Shown here: one piece after another, positions 33,593 through 42,522 of the stretch
How positions within the stretch are numbered: the first letter of the stretch is position 1
Layout: the number at the start of each line of letters is the position of its first letter
NCBI RefSeq assembly: GCF_003382365.1
Contig: NZ_QTSU01000002.1
Coordinates: forward strand, 496,001-560,000
Direction of reading: 5' to 3'
DNA: 64,000 nt
From: Lysobacter silvisoli
GTDB taxonomy: Bacteria; Pseudomonadota; Gammaproteobacteria; Xanthomonadales; Xanthomonadaceae
Notes under the pieces: generated by a model
Databases searched by the model: none
What the model saw: only the letters and a program-made list of their open reading frames with translations
Told to the model about the DNA's origin: nothing
Made by a program: the position numbers and the translations under genes

Positions 33593-36574
33593 TCAGAACT
33601 TGTAGCCCAGCGACACGCTGAAGATGCGGCCGAAGTTGTTGGTGTAGCCGGGGAAGGTCATCCAGTCGTTGGGGTCGTAGAACGGATGGCGGTCGAACAG
33701 GTTCTTCACCGTCGCCCCGACCGTGAGCTTCTCGGTCGGACGCCAAGTCACGCCCAGGTTGGCGGTCCACCAGGCCGGCGCGCCGTCGCACTTGCTGGGC
33801 TGCACCGACACGTAGCTGCCGGTGCAGGTTTCGGCGTTGTTGTCCTGCTCGTCGATGCGATCGTAGGCCCACTTGGTCTTGCCCACGTAGTTGACGTAGA
33901 AGCTGGTGTTCCAGTCGCCGTAGTTCCAGTCCACGTTGAAGGTCGCACGCAGACGCGGGTTGTTGTAGTAGCCCACGGTATTGCCGTACAGCCAGCCCGA
34001 CTCGTCGCCGGTGTTGTACATGTTGCGGCGGGCGATGGTCGCGGCCACGCCCACGTTCAAGCGGCCCCAGTCGCCCAGGTCGAAGCGGCTGCGCGCGTCG
34101 ATGTCGAAGCCGTCGACCAGGGTGCGGCCGCGGTTCTTGTACTGGCCGATCACGCTGGAGATGTTGCCGATGCTGTAGCCGGGCAGCGTGCCCGGGCAGG
34201 TCACGCCGCTGGCCGGGTCGGCGCACATCGCCGCCAGCGCGGCCAAGTTGGCGCGGTCGGCATCGGTGATGCCGAAGCGGGTCATGGCGATGATGTCGTC
34301 GGGCTTGCTGTAGTCCGGAGCGACGATTTCATTGCGGCGGTAGATGAACCAGTAGTCGGCCGAGACCGACAGCCAGTTCGTCGGCTCGTAGACGAAGCCC
34401 AGGGTGGCGATCTTGGCCTTTTCTGGCTCCAGGTCGCGGTTGGGCTGGGTCAGGCGCGCGACGTTGCGGCTGCAGTCGGAATTGCGCAGCGTACGGCCCA
34501 GGTCCACGTCGCCGGGGCGCGCGGACTGCAGCAGCAGGTTGGCGATGGCGTTGGTCTCGTTGCAGCGCACTTCGTCGCGGTAGCCGCCGATCTGCGCGAA
34601 CACGCCGCCTTCGCCGGACTCGGCCAGGCTGGGCGCGCGGAAGCCTTCGGAATAGGTGCCGCGCAGCAGCAGTTGCTCGAAGGCCTGGTACTTCAGGCCG
34701 ATCTTGGGCGCCAGGTTGGCGTTGAAGTTCGGGTACTTGTCCAGGCGCGCGGCCAGTTCCAGCTCCAGCTTGTCGGTGATCGGCGCCACCGACTCGGCGA
34801 ACAGCGCATAGGTGGTGCGCTTACCGTCGAACCAGGAACCGCCCTGCTGGGTGATCAGGCCGTTGGCCGCGTCCTCGTTGCCGGGGGTGAAGAAGGTTTC
34901 GCGGCTAAGGTTGAAGCCGAACGCCGCGCGCACCTCGCCGGCGGGCAGCGAGAACAGCGGGCCTTCGATCTTGCCGTCCAGGGTGTGCAGGCGCGTCCAG
35001 GACTCGATGTCGAAGGTCGGGTAAGCCTCGCGCAGCAGCTTGGCGTTGGCCTCGCTGATCTCGCCGAACTTGTAGGCCGGGTTGTCGGAGATGATCACGC
35101 GGCCCGTGCCCGGGTCGATGGTGAACGGGCCGAACGCGCGCTCGAAGCCTTCCAGGTTGACGTTGACCGTCTGGTAGGTGACCGAGTGCGAACCGGCGGT
35201 GGTGAACGCGCTTTCCCAGTTCCAGTCGCCCAGCGCGCCGCGCAGGCCGAACATGCCGCGGTAGCTCTTGTCGGTATTGCGCTGGCCGAAGTAGTCGCCG
35301 CCCACGTCCTGCAGCAGGTACTGCAGGCCGACCACGCCGCCGTTGATCGCGCGCAGCGCCGGGCTGGCCTTGTTGTAGACGTTGTTGGGGCCCAGGTAAG
35401 GGTAGAGGAACTGGTTGACGGTGTTGCCGGTGTTGCGCGAGAACCAGCTGGTCGGGTTGCCGGTGGTGGTGCCGAAGCTGCGCGGCGTGCCGCCGTTGGC
35501 GCGCAGGTCGATGTCGGTGTACGTGGCCTCGGCGAACGCCTCCGTGGTCTCGCCCAGCAGGAAGCGCGCGCTGACGTAGGCGGTGGCGCGCTCGGACTCG
35601 GCGCCGCCGTCGATCTCGTTGTTGAGCCAGGTCTGCCAGATGCAGCGCGGGCCGGCGGCTTCCATCACCACGTTCTGGCAGCCCGGCGCGGCTTCCTGGG
35701 TGCGCCGGCCGGTGACCGGATCGATCGCGAAGTAGCTGCCGGGATTGAACACGCCCGGCGCGCTGCCGGTGCCCAGGCGCAGGTTGTTGATGTAGTTCGG
35801 GTTGTTGACGTAGAACTGCTCGGGCTTCTTGTCGTACCACTCCGACAGCGGAATCGGGTCGCGCCGGTACAGGTTGACCGAGGCATAGACGTTGTAGCGG
35901 TCCTCGTCCAGGTCGCCGAAGCCGCCGGTCAGGCTGAGCTGGTGCTCGCCGTAGGAATCGAAGCGCGGGGCGAAGTCGGTGGTGAGGTTGATCTCGGCGC
36001 CGCGGTACTCGCGCTTGGTGATCACGTTGATCACGCCGGCGACCGCGTCGGTGCCGTACACGGCCGAGGCGCCGTCGGTCAGCACTTCCATGCGTTCGAT
36101 CGCCGCGGCCGGAATCGCGTCGATGTTGACGAACTGGGTCTGGAAGCCCGCGGGCGCGCCGTAGTAGGACAGGCGGCGGCCGTTCAACAGCACCAGGGTG
36201 CCCTGCGCGCCCAGGCCGCGCAGGTTGGCCTGCGAGGCGCCGTCGGAACCGGTGAACAGCGACTTGGAGTCCACCTGCGCCGGCCGCGCCGCCGGCAGGT
36301 TGTCGAGCACCTGCAACAGGGTGCGCGCGCCCATGTTCTCGATGTCCTGCTTGCTGATGACCTGCACCGGCGAGGCGGTCTCGACGTCGGTGCGCTTGAT
36401 GTTGGTACCGGTGACCTCGAGCCGCTCGATCTCGGTGGCGTCGTCCTTGGATGCGGCGTCCGGCGCGGCGGTCTGCGCGTGCAGCGGGCCGGCGACCAGG
36501 GCGGCGGCCAAGGCGAAGGACAGCGCATTGACGGGGATGCGGCGATGGCGACAGCGTTGGCTTGAATGCAACAT
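33593..36574 (-). CDS. TonB-dependent outer-membrane receptor, likely GalNAc-glycan uptake
   Basis: 993 aa, starting MLHSSQRCRHRR after GGAG. The signal peptide ends PLHAQ. The N-terminal plug domain is clear: IERLEVTGTNIKRTDVETASPVQVISKQDIENMG, LRGLGAQGTLVLLNGRRLS and IERMEVLTDGASAVYGTDAVAGVINVITK. The remainder is a 22-strand barrel ending in the aromatic FSVSLGYKF. It belongs to the oar/BtuB-like group common in xanthomonads for oligosaccharide uptake. No ligand can be read from sequence. Its position between GH31 and GH109 enzymes and opposite the aga genes points to GalNAc or GalNAc-containing oligosaccharides. Confidence 0.95.
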   Translation of the reverse strand: MLHSSQRCRHRRIPVNALSFALAAALVAGPLHAQTAAPDAASKDDATEIERLEVTGTNIKRTDVETASPVQVISKQDIENMGARTLLQVLDNLPAARPAQVDSKSLFTGSDGASQANLRGLGAQGTLVLLNGRRLSYYGAPAGFQTQFVNIDAIPAAAIERMEVLTDGASAVYGTDAVAGVINVITKREYRGAEINLTTDFAPRFDSYGEHQLSLTGGFGDLDEDRYNVYASVNLYRRDPIPLSEWYDKKPEQFYVNNPNYINNLRLGTGSAPGVFNPGSYFAIDPVTGRRTQEAAPGCQNVVMEAAGPRCIWQTWLNNEIDGGAESERATAYVSARFLLGETTEAFAEATYTDIDLRANGGTPRSFGTTTGNPTSWFSRNTGNTVNQFLYPYLGPNNVYNKASPALRAINGGVVGLQYLLQDVGGDYFGQRNTDKSYRGMFGLRGALGDWNWESAFTTAGSHSVTYQTVNVNLEGFERAFGPFTIDPGTGRVIISDNPAYKFGEISEANAKLLREAYPTFDIESWTRLHTLDGKIEGPLFSLPAGEVRAAFGFNLSRETFFTPGNEDAANGLITQQGGSWFDGKRTTYALFAESVAPITDKLELELAARLDKYPNFNANLAPKIGLKYQAFEQLLLRGTYSEGFRAPSLAESGEGGVFAQIGGYRDEVRCNETNAIANLLLQSARPGDVDLGRTLRNSDCSRNVARLTQPNRDLEPEKAKIATLGFVYEPTNWLSVSADYWFIYRRNEIVAPDYSKPDDIIAMTRFGITDADRANLAALAAMCADPASGVTCPGTLPGYSIGNISSVIGQYKNRGRTLVDGFDIDARSRFDLGDWGRLNVGVAATIARRNMYNTGDESGWLYGNTVGYYNNPRLRATFNVDWNYGDWNTSFYVNYVGKTKWAYDRIDEQDNNAETCTGSYVSVQPSKCDGAPAWWTANLGVTWRPTEKLTVGATVKNLFDRHPFYDPNDWMTFPGYTNNFGRIFSVSLGYKF

Positions 36575-36712
36575 CTTCGGCTCCAGTTCTAGGACCACGA
36601 TTCGGGCGACGCGGGTCGCGGCGCGGGCGGGTTGGCTTGCGTTGGGCAACAAAACTCCGATGCCGCGGCGCGGGGCCGCAGTCGGACGTGCAATGCTGGT
36701 GGTGACGCTGGC

Positions 36713-39700
36713 TTAAGGCGTGGCGATGACGGCGGTGTCGCCCTCCTGTCCGATCAGGACCGCATTGGCCCAATTGCCGCAGACCTGCGCCGGGCGCGCG
36801 CCTTGCGCGCCCAGGGTGCGCAGGCTCAGCCGCTGCAGGCCGCGGATGTCGAGTTCGGGTTTGACCACGCCGGGCGCGCGCACCAGGCCGCTGTCGTAGA
36901 GCAGGCGGTCGTCGCCCCATACCTGGAACTGCAAACCGCCCGCGTCGCGGCAGCGGTCGTCCACGCCCAGGTCGGCGCGCAGCAGGCGCCAGCCGCCCTG
37001 CAGCTGCAGGTCGATGCGGCTGTCGGCGCCCACGCCCAGGCCGCGGCGGAACAGCAGGCCGTTCATGCGCATCTCGCCCTGCCCGCCCGGCGCGCGATCC
37101 AGCGCCACACGCCCGGCCAGCGCCGGCGGCAGCGGCAGTTCGGACAGATAGCGCTGCTGCGCGGGGCGTTCGTCGCCGCGGTGCTCGAGCACGCGGAAAG
37201 TCGACAAGGCGATCGGGCCGACATCGCGCGGCTGCAACGCGTCGAACGCGCGCGCGGTGCCGCCTTGGGCGGCGCTGACCATGGGATCGGTGCTGCCGGC
37301 GGCGTCGCCGTCGGGGTTCTGCGTGCTGAGCACGCGGAAGCGCAGCAGGCGACCGGCGCGTGCGGGGAAGCTGATGGTCTGCGCGGCCTGCTGCAGCTTG
37401 AGCTTGCCGCTGGCGATCGGCGCGCCCCACTCGCCGTTGCTGTCGGCCAGGTAGACCTCGTAGTCGCGCACCTGGCCGTGCTTCCAATGCTGGTCGTTGC
37501 GCGGCGCCAGTTCGATGCCGTCGATCAGGCGGCGCTCGCCGAAGCCCAGGGTCCACTCGTGCGCGCCGGTGCGCACGGCCTGGTTGCGCACGCTGCGGAA
37601 CCAGGTGGCCGCATCGTCGTCGAAGGCGTTTTCCAGCGGATGGCCGGGCTCTTCGGCGGGACGGTTGACCACCAGCAGGCTGTCCGGCGGCAGCGCGCGG
37701 CCCAGTTCGGGCGCGGCCGGGAACGCGTCGTCGGCCGACGCGGCGGCGACCGCGAAGGCCAGGCGGAACTCCAGCGCGCGGCGGATGTCGGTGCTGGCGC
37801 TGCGCACGTGCAGGGTGCCGCGGCGCTCGGCCGCATCAAAGTACCAGCCTTCATCGGCCGCCTGCAGCGCGGCGCGGTCGGCCAGCGCCGGCAGCGCGCG
37901 GCCGTCGAGCTCCACCGCGTCGGGACGCGCGCGGCTGAGCACGCGCAGCGCGTAGCGGCGCTGCGGCAGCTGGCCCGCGTATTGGCCGCGCACCGGCGCG
38001 ATGCGCACGCGCACCTCGCCGCTGCCCTGCTCCGGCGCCTGCACCGCGATGTCCTGCTCGCTGTATTCGCCCTTGGCGTAGCGGCGGGTGTTGCCGTCGT
38101 CCTCGTACAGCGTGTACTGCGAGGCGCCCTGCGGATACAGGTCCAGGGTCAGCTCGTCCAATGGGCGTTCGCCGTCGTAGAGCATGGCCGGGTACATCGG
38201 CAGGATCGCGCCGGCGCGCACGAACACCGGCAGCGTGGCCAGGTCGACCTGACGGTCCAGGTCGCGGCCCTGCGCGCCGGCCAGCAGCTGGCGCCCGTCC
38301 CAGTAGTCGATCCAACGGCCCGCCGGCAGGTGGATGCCGCGGCGCCAGCCGCGGCTGGCGGCCTGGCTGCGGTACACCGGCGCCACCAGCAGCTCGCGGC
38401 CGAGCAGGAACTGGTACTTGTGCGCTTCGGTATACGCCTGCGGGTCTTGCGGGTAATCCCACATCAGCGCGCGCACCGGCGGTGCGCCGCTGCGTTCGGC
38501 TTCGCGCGCCAGGCCGTACATGTACGGGGTCAGGCGCATCTTCAGCTTGAGGTAGTCGCGGTTGATGCTGCGGTAGGGTTCGTCGTACCACCACGGGTGC
38601 TTGCGCGCATTGGCGGCCCAGCCCGACATGCCCATCAGCACCGGAGTGAAGGCCTTCCACTGCAGATCGCGGGTGTAGGTCTCGGCGCTGCCGCCGAAGA
38701 TCGCGTCCACGTCGCCCGTGGCGTAGGCCATGCCCGACAGGCCCGAGCCGATCAGGGTCGGCACGTGCCAGCGGATGTAATCCCAGCTGCTGCTCTGATC
38801 GCCGGTCCAGGCCACGGCGTAGCGCTGGATGCCGGCCCAGCCCATCACCGTCCACAGGAACGGGCGCGAATCGGAGTTGTTCAAGATGCCGTCGTAAGCC
38901 GAGCGGTTCGCGTCCATCGCGAACTGGTAGCCCTTGCCGGTCCAGGCCACGTCCAGCTTCTGCACGCGGCTGCCGGCCTTGCCCACTTCCCAGGCGATCT
39001 TGTCGACGCCGTTCTCGGTCCATAGACCGGTGCGGAAGCCGTAGCGCGACAGCGCCTGCACCACGTCGGGCAGTTGCTTGTAGCCGCAGCCGTAGCCGTC
39101 GTTGGGCAGGATCCAGCCGCCGGGCATATCGTGTTCGCGGTACTGCTTGGCCACGCTCTCGACCACGTCCGGCGTGGTGCCGGTGGGGCCGTCGCGCCAG
39201 CCTTCGGGCACGGTGCCGGGCTTCTTGGCGTTGTCGCCGTCGTTGTAGCAATCGGCGTCGCCGTAGGACAGCGCCCAGCGCGGCAGCAGGCCGGCGCGGC
39301 CGGTCAGCGCGGTGTAGCGCTCCAGCAGCGGGTGCAGGCTGGCGCCGACGAAGTAGTAGGCGTCGAAGCGATCCTCGCGATGCAGCAAGGTCGCCTGATC
39401 GGGCTGGCGCAGGTCGTAATTGCCGTCGCTCCAGGTGTTGCGCAGCATGCCCCAGCCGCGCGAGCTCAGCAGCATGGGCGCGGGGCTGGGACGGTCGCCC
39501 TCTTCCCAGCCGCCGGAGTAGGAAATCTCCAGCTCGCGACCCTTGAACTCGTAGCGGCCGTTCTGCTGGCCGCCGCCGTAGTAATGCTCGTCGGCGGCGC
39601 TGGACAGCACCTGCACGCTTTGTTGCGGCGACAGGTCCAGCGGCTGCAGTTCGCGCCACAGCGGCAGCGCGCGGCCGCCGTCGATGCGGTCCAGCGCCAG

Positions 39701-40090
39701 GCGCAGCGGCTGGCGCTGGATGTGCAGCACCAGTGCATCGGTGCGGATGCGCAGCTCCTGCGCGTCTTCTTCGAAACTGTATTGCGGGGCGGCGTCGGCC
39801 TGCGGCAGCACGATGGGCGCGGCCTTGTCGCCGGGCGGCGTCAGCTTGCCCTGGCGGCCGGCCTGCACGCGCAGGGTGTCGGCGCGCAGCAGTTCGATGC
39901 GCAGGCGCGCACCGGTGTCGGTATCGATCTGCCAGGCCGCGCGGCCGTCGCGCGCGGTGGCCACATCGACGCTGCGCAGGTTGCCCACACCGTCGGCCAG
40001 CGCCGGCAGGGTACAGACCAGCAAGGCCGGCCACAGGGCCAGCGCCAGCAATCGTCGACAGCGCACGCGGGTTTCCAACCTTGCCCCCAA
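36713..40090 (-). CDS. Secreted GH31 glycosidase with discoidin and NPCBM modules
   Basis: About 1125 aa. The signal peptide ends TLPALADG. Residues 40-220 are a DUF4968-like N-terminal sandwich. The GH31 barrel follows: candidate nucleophile Asp380 in KLDVAW, candidate acid/base Asp431 in WTGDQSSSW, then LSGMAYATGDVDAIFGG. The nucleophile motif differs from the WxDMNE of alpha-glucosidases. Residues about 805-925 are a discoidin (F5/8 C) module (HPLENAFDDDAATWF) and 965-1125 an NPCBM-like module. The start is TTG at 40090 with AAAGG upstream; a GTG at 40066 would also preserve the signal peptide. Given the locus, alpha-N-acetylgalactosaminidase (as described for GH31 subfamily 18) is the best guess. 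Confidence 0.9.
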   Translation of the reverse strand: MGARLETRVRCRRLLALALWPALLVCTLPALADGVGNLRSVDVATARDGRAAWQIDTDTGARLRIELLRADTLRVQAGRQGKLTPPGDKAAPIVLPQADAAPQYSFEEDAQELRIRTDALVLHIQRQPLRLALDRIDGGRALPLWRELQPLDLSPQQSVQVLSSAADEHYYGGGQQNGRYEFKGRELEISYSGGWEEGDRPSPAPMLLSSRGWGMLRNTWSDGNYDLRQPDQATLLHREDRFDAYYFVGASLHPLLERYTALTGRAGLLPRWALSYGDADCYNDGDNAKKPGTVPEGWRDGPTGTTPDVVESVAKQYREHDMPGGWILPNDGYGCGYKQLPDVVQALSRYGFRTGLWTENGVDKIAWEVGKAGSRVQKLDVAWTGKGYQFAMDANRSAYDGILNNSDSRPFLWTVMGWAGIQRYAVAWTGDQSSSWDYIRWHVPTLIGSGLSGMAYATGDVDAIFGGSAETYTRDLQWKAFTPVLMGMSGWAANARKHPWWYDEPYRSINRDYLKLKMRLTPYMYGLAREAERSGAPPVRALMWDYPQDPQAYTEAHKYQFLLGRELLVAPVYRSQAASRGWRRGIHLPAGRWIDYWDGRQLLAGAQGRDLDRQVDLATLPVFVRAGAILPMYPAMLYDGERPLDELTLDLYPQGASQYTLYEDDGNTRRYAKGEYSEQDIAVQAPEQGSGEVRVRIAPVRGQYAGQLPQRRYALRVLSRARPDAVELDGRALPALADRAALQAADEGWYFDAAERRGTLHVRSASTDIRRALEFRLAFAVAAASADDAFPAAPELGRALPPDSLLVVNRPAEEPGHPLENAFDDDAATWFRSVRNQAVRTGAHEWTLGFGERRLIDGIELAPRNDQHWKHGQVRDYEVYLADSNGEWGAPIASGKLKLQQAAQTISFPARAGRLLRFRVLSTQNPDGDAAGSTDPMVSAAQGGTARAFDALQPRDVGPIALSTFRVLEHRGDERPAQQRYLSELPLPPALAGRVALDRAPGGQGEMRMNGLLFRRGLGVGADSRIDLQLQGGWRLLRADLGVDDRCRDAGGLQFQVWGDDRLLYDSGLVRAPGVVKPELDIRGLQRLSLRTLGAQGARPAQVCGNWANAVLIGQEGDTAVIATP

Positions 40091-40195
40091 GCTCGCCTTT
40101 CGGCGCGAACGAAACCAGTGCGGCCGACTCTAGGGCAGGGTCTCGAAATATGTCAACAAATTGCAAAGATAAATGAAGGATTTTACGGGTAAAAC

Positions 40196-40221
40196 GAAAG
40201 TTGTTGCGGAGCAACACTTTC
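40196..40221. promoter_or_regulatory. Candidate AgaR operator O1
   Basis: An inverted repeat of GAAAGTTGTTGC and GCAACACTTTC with a 3-bp centre, differing by a single missing base. The outer boxes are GAAAG and CTTTC separated by 16 bp. It lies 106 bp upstream of the GH31 start and 190 bp upstream of agaS. Confidence 0.65.
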
Positions 40222-40348
40222 CTAAACGGCTATTCATCTACTAAAACAGGTAAGAATGGCGTGCACTTACAGCGCCTACCGTTCGTCGGCTGGCGAAAGA
40301 ACGCTCGCGGCGCTTGCGAAACCCCATCACTAGAAAAGCTTCCAAAAT

Positions 40349-40373
40349 CTTTCGATATTTGACATTTCGAAAG
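40349..40373. promoter_or_regulatory. Candidate AgaR operator O2 overlapping a -35 box
   Basis: A perfect 7-bp dyad CTTTCGA-N11-TCGAAAG. TTGACA at 40359-40364 lies in its spacer, 43 bp before the agaS ATG. Repressor binding here would block RNA polymerase. No strong -10 is visible (GATCGT at the right distance). Confidence 0.65.
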
Positions 40374-40411
40374 AAAACGCAGATCGTGCCCCTGCCCAAC
40401 AGGACCGATGA

Positions 40412-41569
40412 ATGGACGCTCCTTCGCTCACCGACTTGCCCGCCTGGCAGCGCCTGGGCGGCGGCCACACCGCCGAAGAAATCGCCCAGCAGCCCGCGCT
40501 GTGGGAGGCCCTGGCCGAGTCGCTGCAGGCGCAGTCGGCGCAGCTGCAGGACTTCCTCGCCGATTGGCTGCAGCAGCCGCAGCACCGGGTGATCTTCACC
40601 GGCGCCGGCAGCTCCGGCTTCATCGCCGAAATGGTCGCCGACCAGATCGATGCGCAGTGGCCTGCCGAAGTGCGCGTGGTCCACACCACCAGCCTGCTCA
40701 CCCACCCCGCGCTGTACCTGCAGCGCGAGCGGCCGACGCTGCTGGTGTCGTTCGCGCGCAGCGGCTCCAGCCCGGAAAGCACGGCCGCGGTCGACCTGGT
40801 GCGCGAGCGCGTGGCCCAGGCGCGCTTCCTCGACATCACCTGCAACCGCGACGGCGAACTCGCGCGCCGCGGCCAGGGCCGCGCCGACACCTGCACCCTG
40901 CTCATGCCCGAGGCCAGCTGCGATCGCGCCTTCGCCATGACCAGCAGCCTGAGCTGCATGCTGCTGGCCGCGCTGAGCGTGTTCGCCGATACGCCGTGGC
41001 CGCAACGCGTGCGGGCGCTGCGCGCGCTGGCCGCGCAGGCCCGCCTCGCCTTGGCGCAGTGGGACGCGCCGGTGGTCGCGCTGGCGCAGGCGCCGTACTC
41101 GCGCGTGATCTACCTGGGCAGCGGCCCGCTGGAAGCGCTGGCGCGCGAAGCCGCGCTCAAGCTGCTGGAACTCACCGCCGGGCGCGTGCTGGCGCTGGCG
41201 AACACGCCGCTGGGTTTCCGCCACGGCCCCAAGTCCACCATCGACGGCGACACGCTGGTGGTGGTGCTGCGCAGCGCGCAGCCGCTGGCGCGCCGCTACG
41301 AACAGGACCTGCTGGACGAACTGCGCCGCGACGGCATCGCCGGACGCGTGCTGTCGGTGGGTCCGCACAGCGACGTGGGCGCGCAAGACGATTACGCCCT
41401 GGCCGCGCCGGACCTGCCCGATCCGTGGCTGGCGCCGCTGTGGCTGTGCTTCGCCCAACGCTATGCGCTGCAGCGCTCCTCGGCGCTGGGCCTGACGCCC
41501 GACAACCCCTTCCCCGACGGCACCGTGAACCGGGTCGTGCAGGGCGTGACCATCCACCGGCTGGACTGA
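40412..41569 (+). CDS. agaS: Galactosamine-6-phosphate deaminase/isomerase AgaS
   Basis: 385 aa, starting MDAPSLTDLP after AGGA. Two SIS (sugar isomerase) domains: the first holds VIFTGAGSSGFIAEMVADQI and SFARSGSSPESTAAV, the second VIYLGSGPLEALAREAALKLLELTAGRV and FRHGPKSTIDGDTLVVV. The N-terminal extension and HGPKS motif match AgaS rather than GlmS or other SIS proteins. AgaS converts galactosamine-6-phosphate to tagatose-6-phosphate and ammonia in the cytoplasm. It heads a six-gene plus-strand unit, with a 10-bp gap to the kinase gene. Confidence 0.95.
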   Translation: MDAPSLTDLPAWQRLGGGHTAEEIAQQPALWEALAESLQAQSAQLQDFLADWLQQPQHRVIFTGAGSSGFIAEMVADQIDAQWPAEVRVVHTTSLLTHPALYLQRERPTLLVSFARSGSSPESTAAVDLVRERVAQARFLDITCNRDGELARRGQGRADTCTLLMPEASCDRAFAMTSSLSCMLLAALSVFADTPWPQRVRALRALAAQARLALAQWDAPVVALAQAPYSRVIYLGSGPLEALAREAALKLLELTAGRVLALANTPLGFRHGPKSTIDGDTLVVVLRSAQPLARRYEQDLLDELRRDGIAGRVLSVGPHSDVGAQDDYALAAPDLPDPWLAPLWLCFAQRYALQRSSALGLTPDNPFPDGTVNRVVQGVTIHRLD

Positions 41570-41579
41570 GCGCGACGCC

Positions 41580-42506
41580 ATGCAGCTGCATTACGGCATC
41601 GACATCGGCGGCACCAAGATCGAGCTGGCCGCTTGCGACGACGCGTTGCAGGTGCGCTACCGCCGCCGCATCGACACGCCGACCCAGGACTACGCCGGCT
41701 TCCTGCGCGCGGTGGCGGAACTGGTGGACGCGGCCGACCGCGAACTGCAGCAGGCCGGCCACGCGGTCGGCATCGCCCTGCCCGGCGTGGTCGACCGCAG
41801 CAACGGCCGCCAGCTCAGCGCCAACGTGCCGGCGCTGACCGGGCAGCGCGTGGGTCACGACCTGCAAGAATTGCTGCGGCGCCCGCTGCAGCTGGGCAAC
41901 GACCTGCAATGCTTCGCCTTGTCCGAAGCCCATGGCGGCGCCGCCGAGGGCTACCCCAGCATGTTCGGGGCGATCCTCGGCACCGGCGCGGGCGGCGGCT
42001 ATTGCCTGGGCGGCCGCCTGATCGCCGGCTACAACGGCATCGCCGGCGAATGGGGCCACTGGAGCGTGCCGGCGCATCTGCTGGCCAGGCACGGCCTGCC
42101 GATGCTGGATTGCGCCTGCGGCCTGCGCGGCTGCGTGGAGCGCTACGTGTCCGGCGGCGGCCTGGCTGCGATCCATCGCGGCCTGGGCGGCGATGCGCCG
42201 CATGCCGAAGCCATCATCGCCCTGGCCGAACAAGGCGACGCGCCGGCGCTGCGCGCGCTCGACATCCATCTGGACCTGCTCGGCCACAGCCTGGCCAGCC
42301 TGATCATGGCCGTGGACCCGCACGTGATCGTGCTCGGCGGCGGCCTGTCCAAATCGCAGCGCCTGTACCGCGAACTGCCCGGCGCGGTGGCCGCGCATCT
42401 GTTCCGCGGCGTGCGCGTGCCGCCGATCCTGCCGCCGGCCTTCGGCGATGCCGGCGGCGCGCGCGGCGCGGCGCTGCTCGCGCGCCAGCACGCACCCGCC
42501 CCCTGA
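41580..42506 (+). CDS. agaK: ROK family kinase, predicted GalNAc kinase AgaK
   Basis: 308 aa of the ROK family. ATP-binding phosphate loops are YGIDIGGTKIELA at the N terminus and AILGTGAGGGYCLGG near residue 138. NDLQCFALSEA and GEWGHW form the sugar site. The zinc-binding signature is CACGLRGCVERYVSG near residue 180. ROK kinases phosphorylate glucose, ManNAc, GlcNAc or GalNAc; specificity here is inferred from neighbours, as for the AgaK of Shewanella. GalNAc enters unphosphorylated through the MFS porter, so a kinase is needed, consistent with the absence of a PTS. Confidence 0.9.
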   Translation: MQLHYGIDIGGTKIELAACDDALQVRYRRRIDTPTQDYAGFLRAVAELVDAADRELQQAGHAVGIALPGVVDRSNGRQLSANVPALTGQRVGHDLQELLRRPLQLGNDLQCFALSEAHGGAAEGYPSMFGAILGTGAGGGYCLGGRLIAGYNGIAGEWGHWSVPAHLLARHGLPMLDCACGLRGCVERYVSGGGLAAIHRGLGGDAPHAEAIIALAEQGDAPALRALDIHLDLLGHSLASLIMAVDPHVIVLGGGLSKSQRLYRELPGAVAAHLFRGVRVPPILPPAFGDAGGARGAALLARQHAPAP

Positions 42507-42522
42507 GCCTGGAGTCCGCACC

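Larger units (their letters stand above)
40091..40411. promoter_or_regulatory. Divergent GH31/agaS control region with six CTTTC/GAAAG boxes
   Basis: This 321-bp region is AT-richer than its surroundings and separates the two arms of the GalNAc locus. CTTTC or GAAAG occurs at 40097, 40196, 40217, 40295, 40349 and 40369. CTTTC is the reported core of proteobacterial AgaR sites. Two arrangements are dyads: GAAAG-N16-CTTTC (40196-40221), embedded in GAAAGTTGTTGC/GCAACACTTTC, and CTTTCGA-N11-TCGAAAG (40349-40373). A TTGACA box at 40359-40364 lies between the half-sites of the second dyad, suitably placed as a -35 for agaS. Confidence 0.8.

Noticed and set aside
30905-36565. Uninterrupted plus-strand reading frame of 1,886 codons antisense to GH109, the lectin protein and the TonB receptor
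   Set aside because: It has no recognisable domain, a composition rich in Val, Gly, Arg and Ala typical of antisense frames in high-GC DNA, and all opposing genes are well supported.
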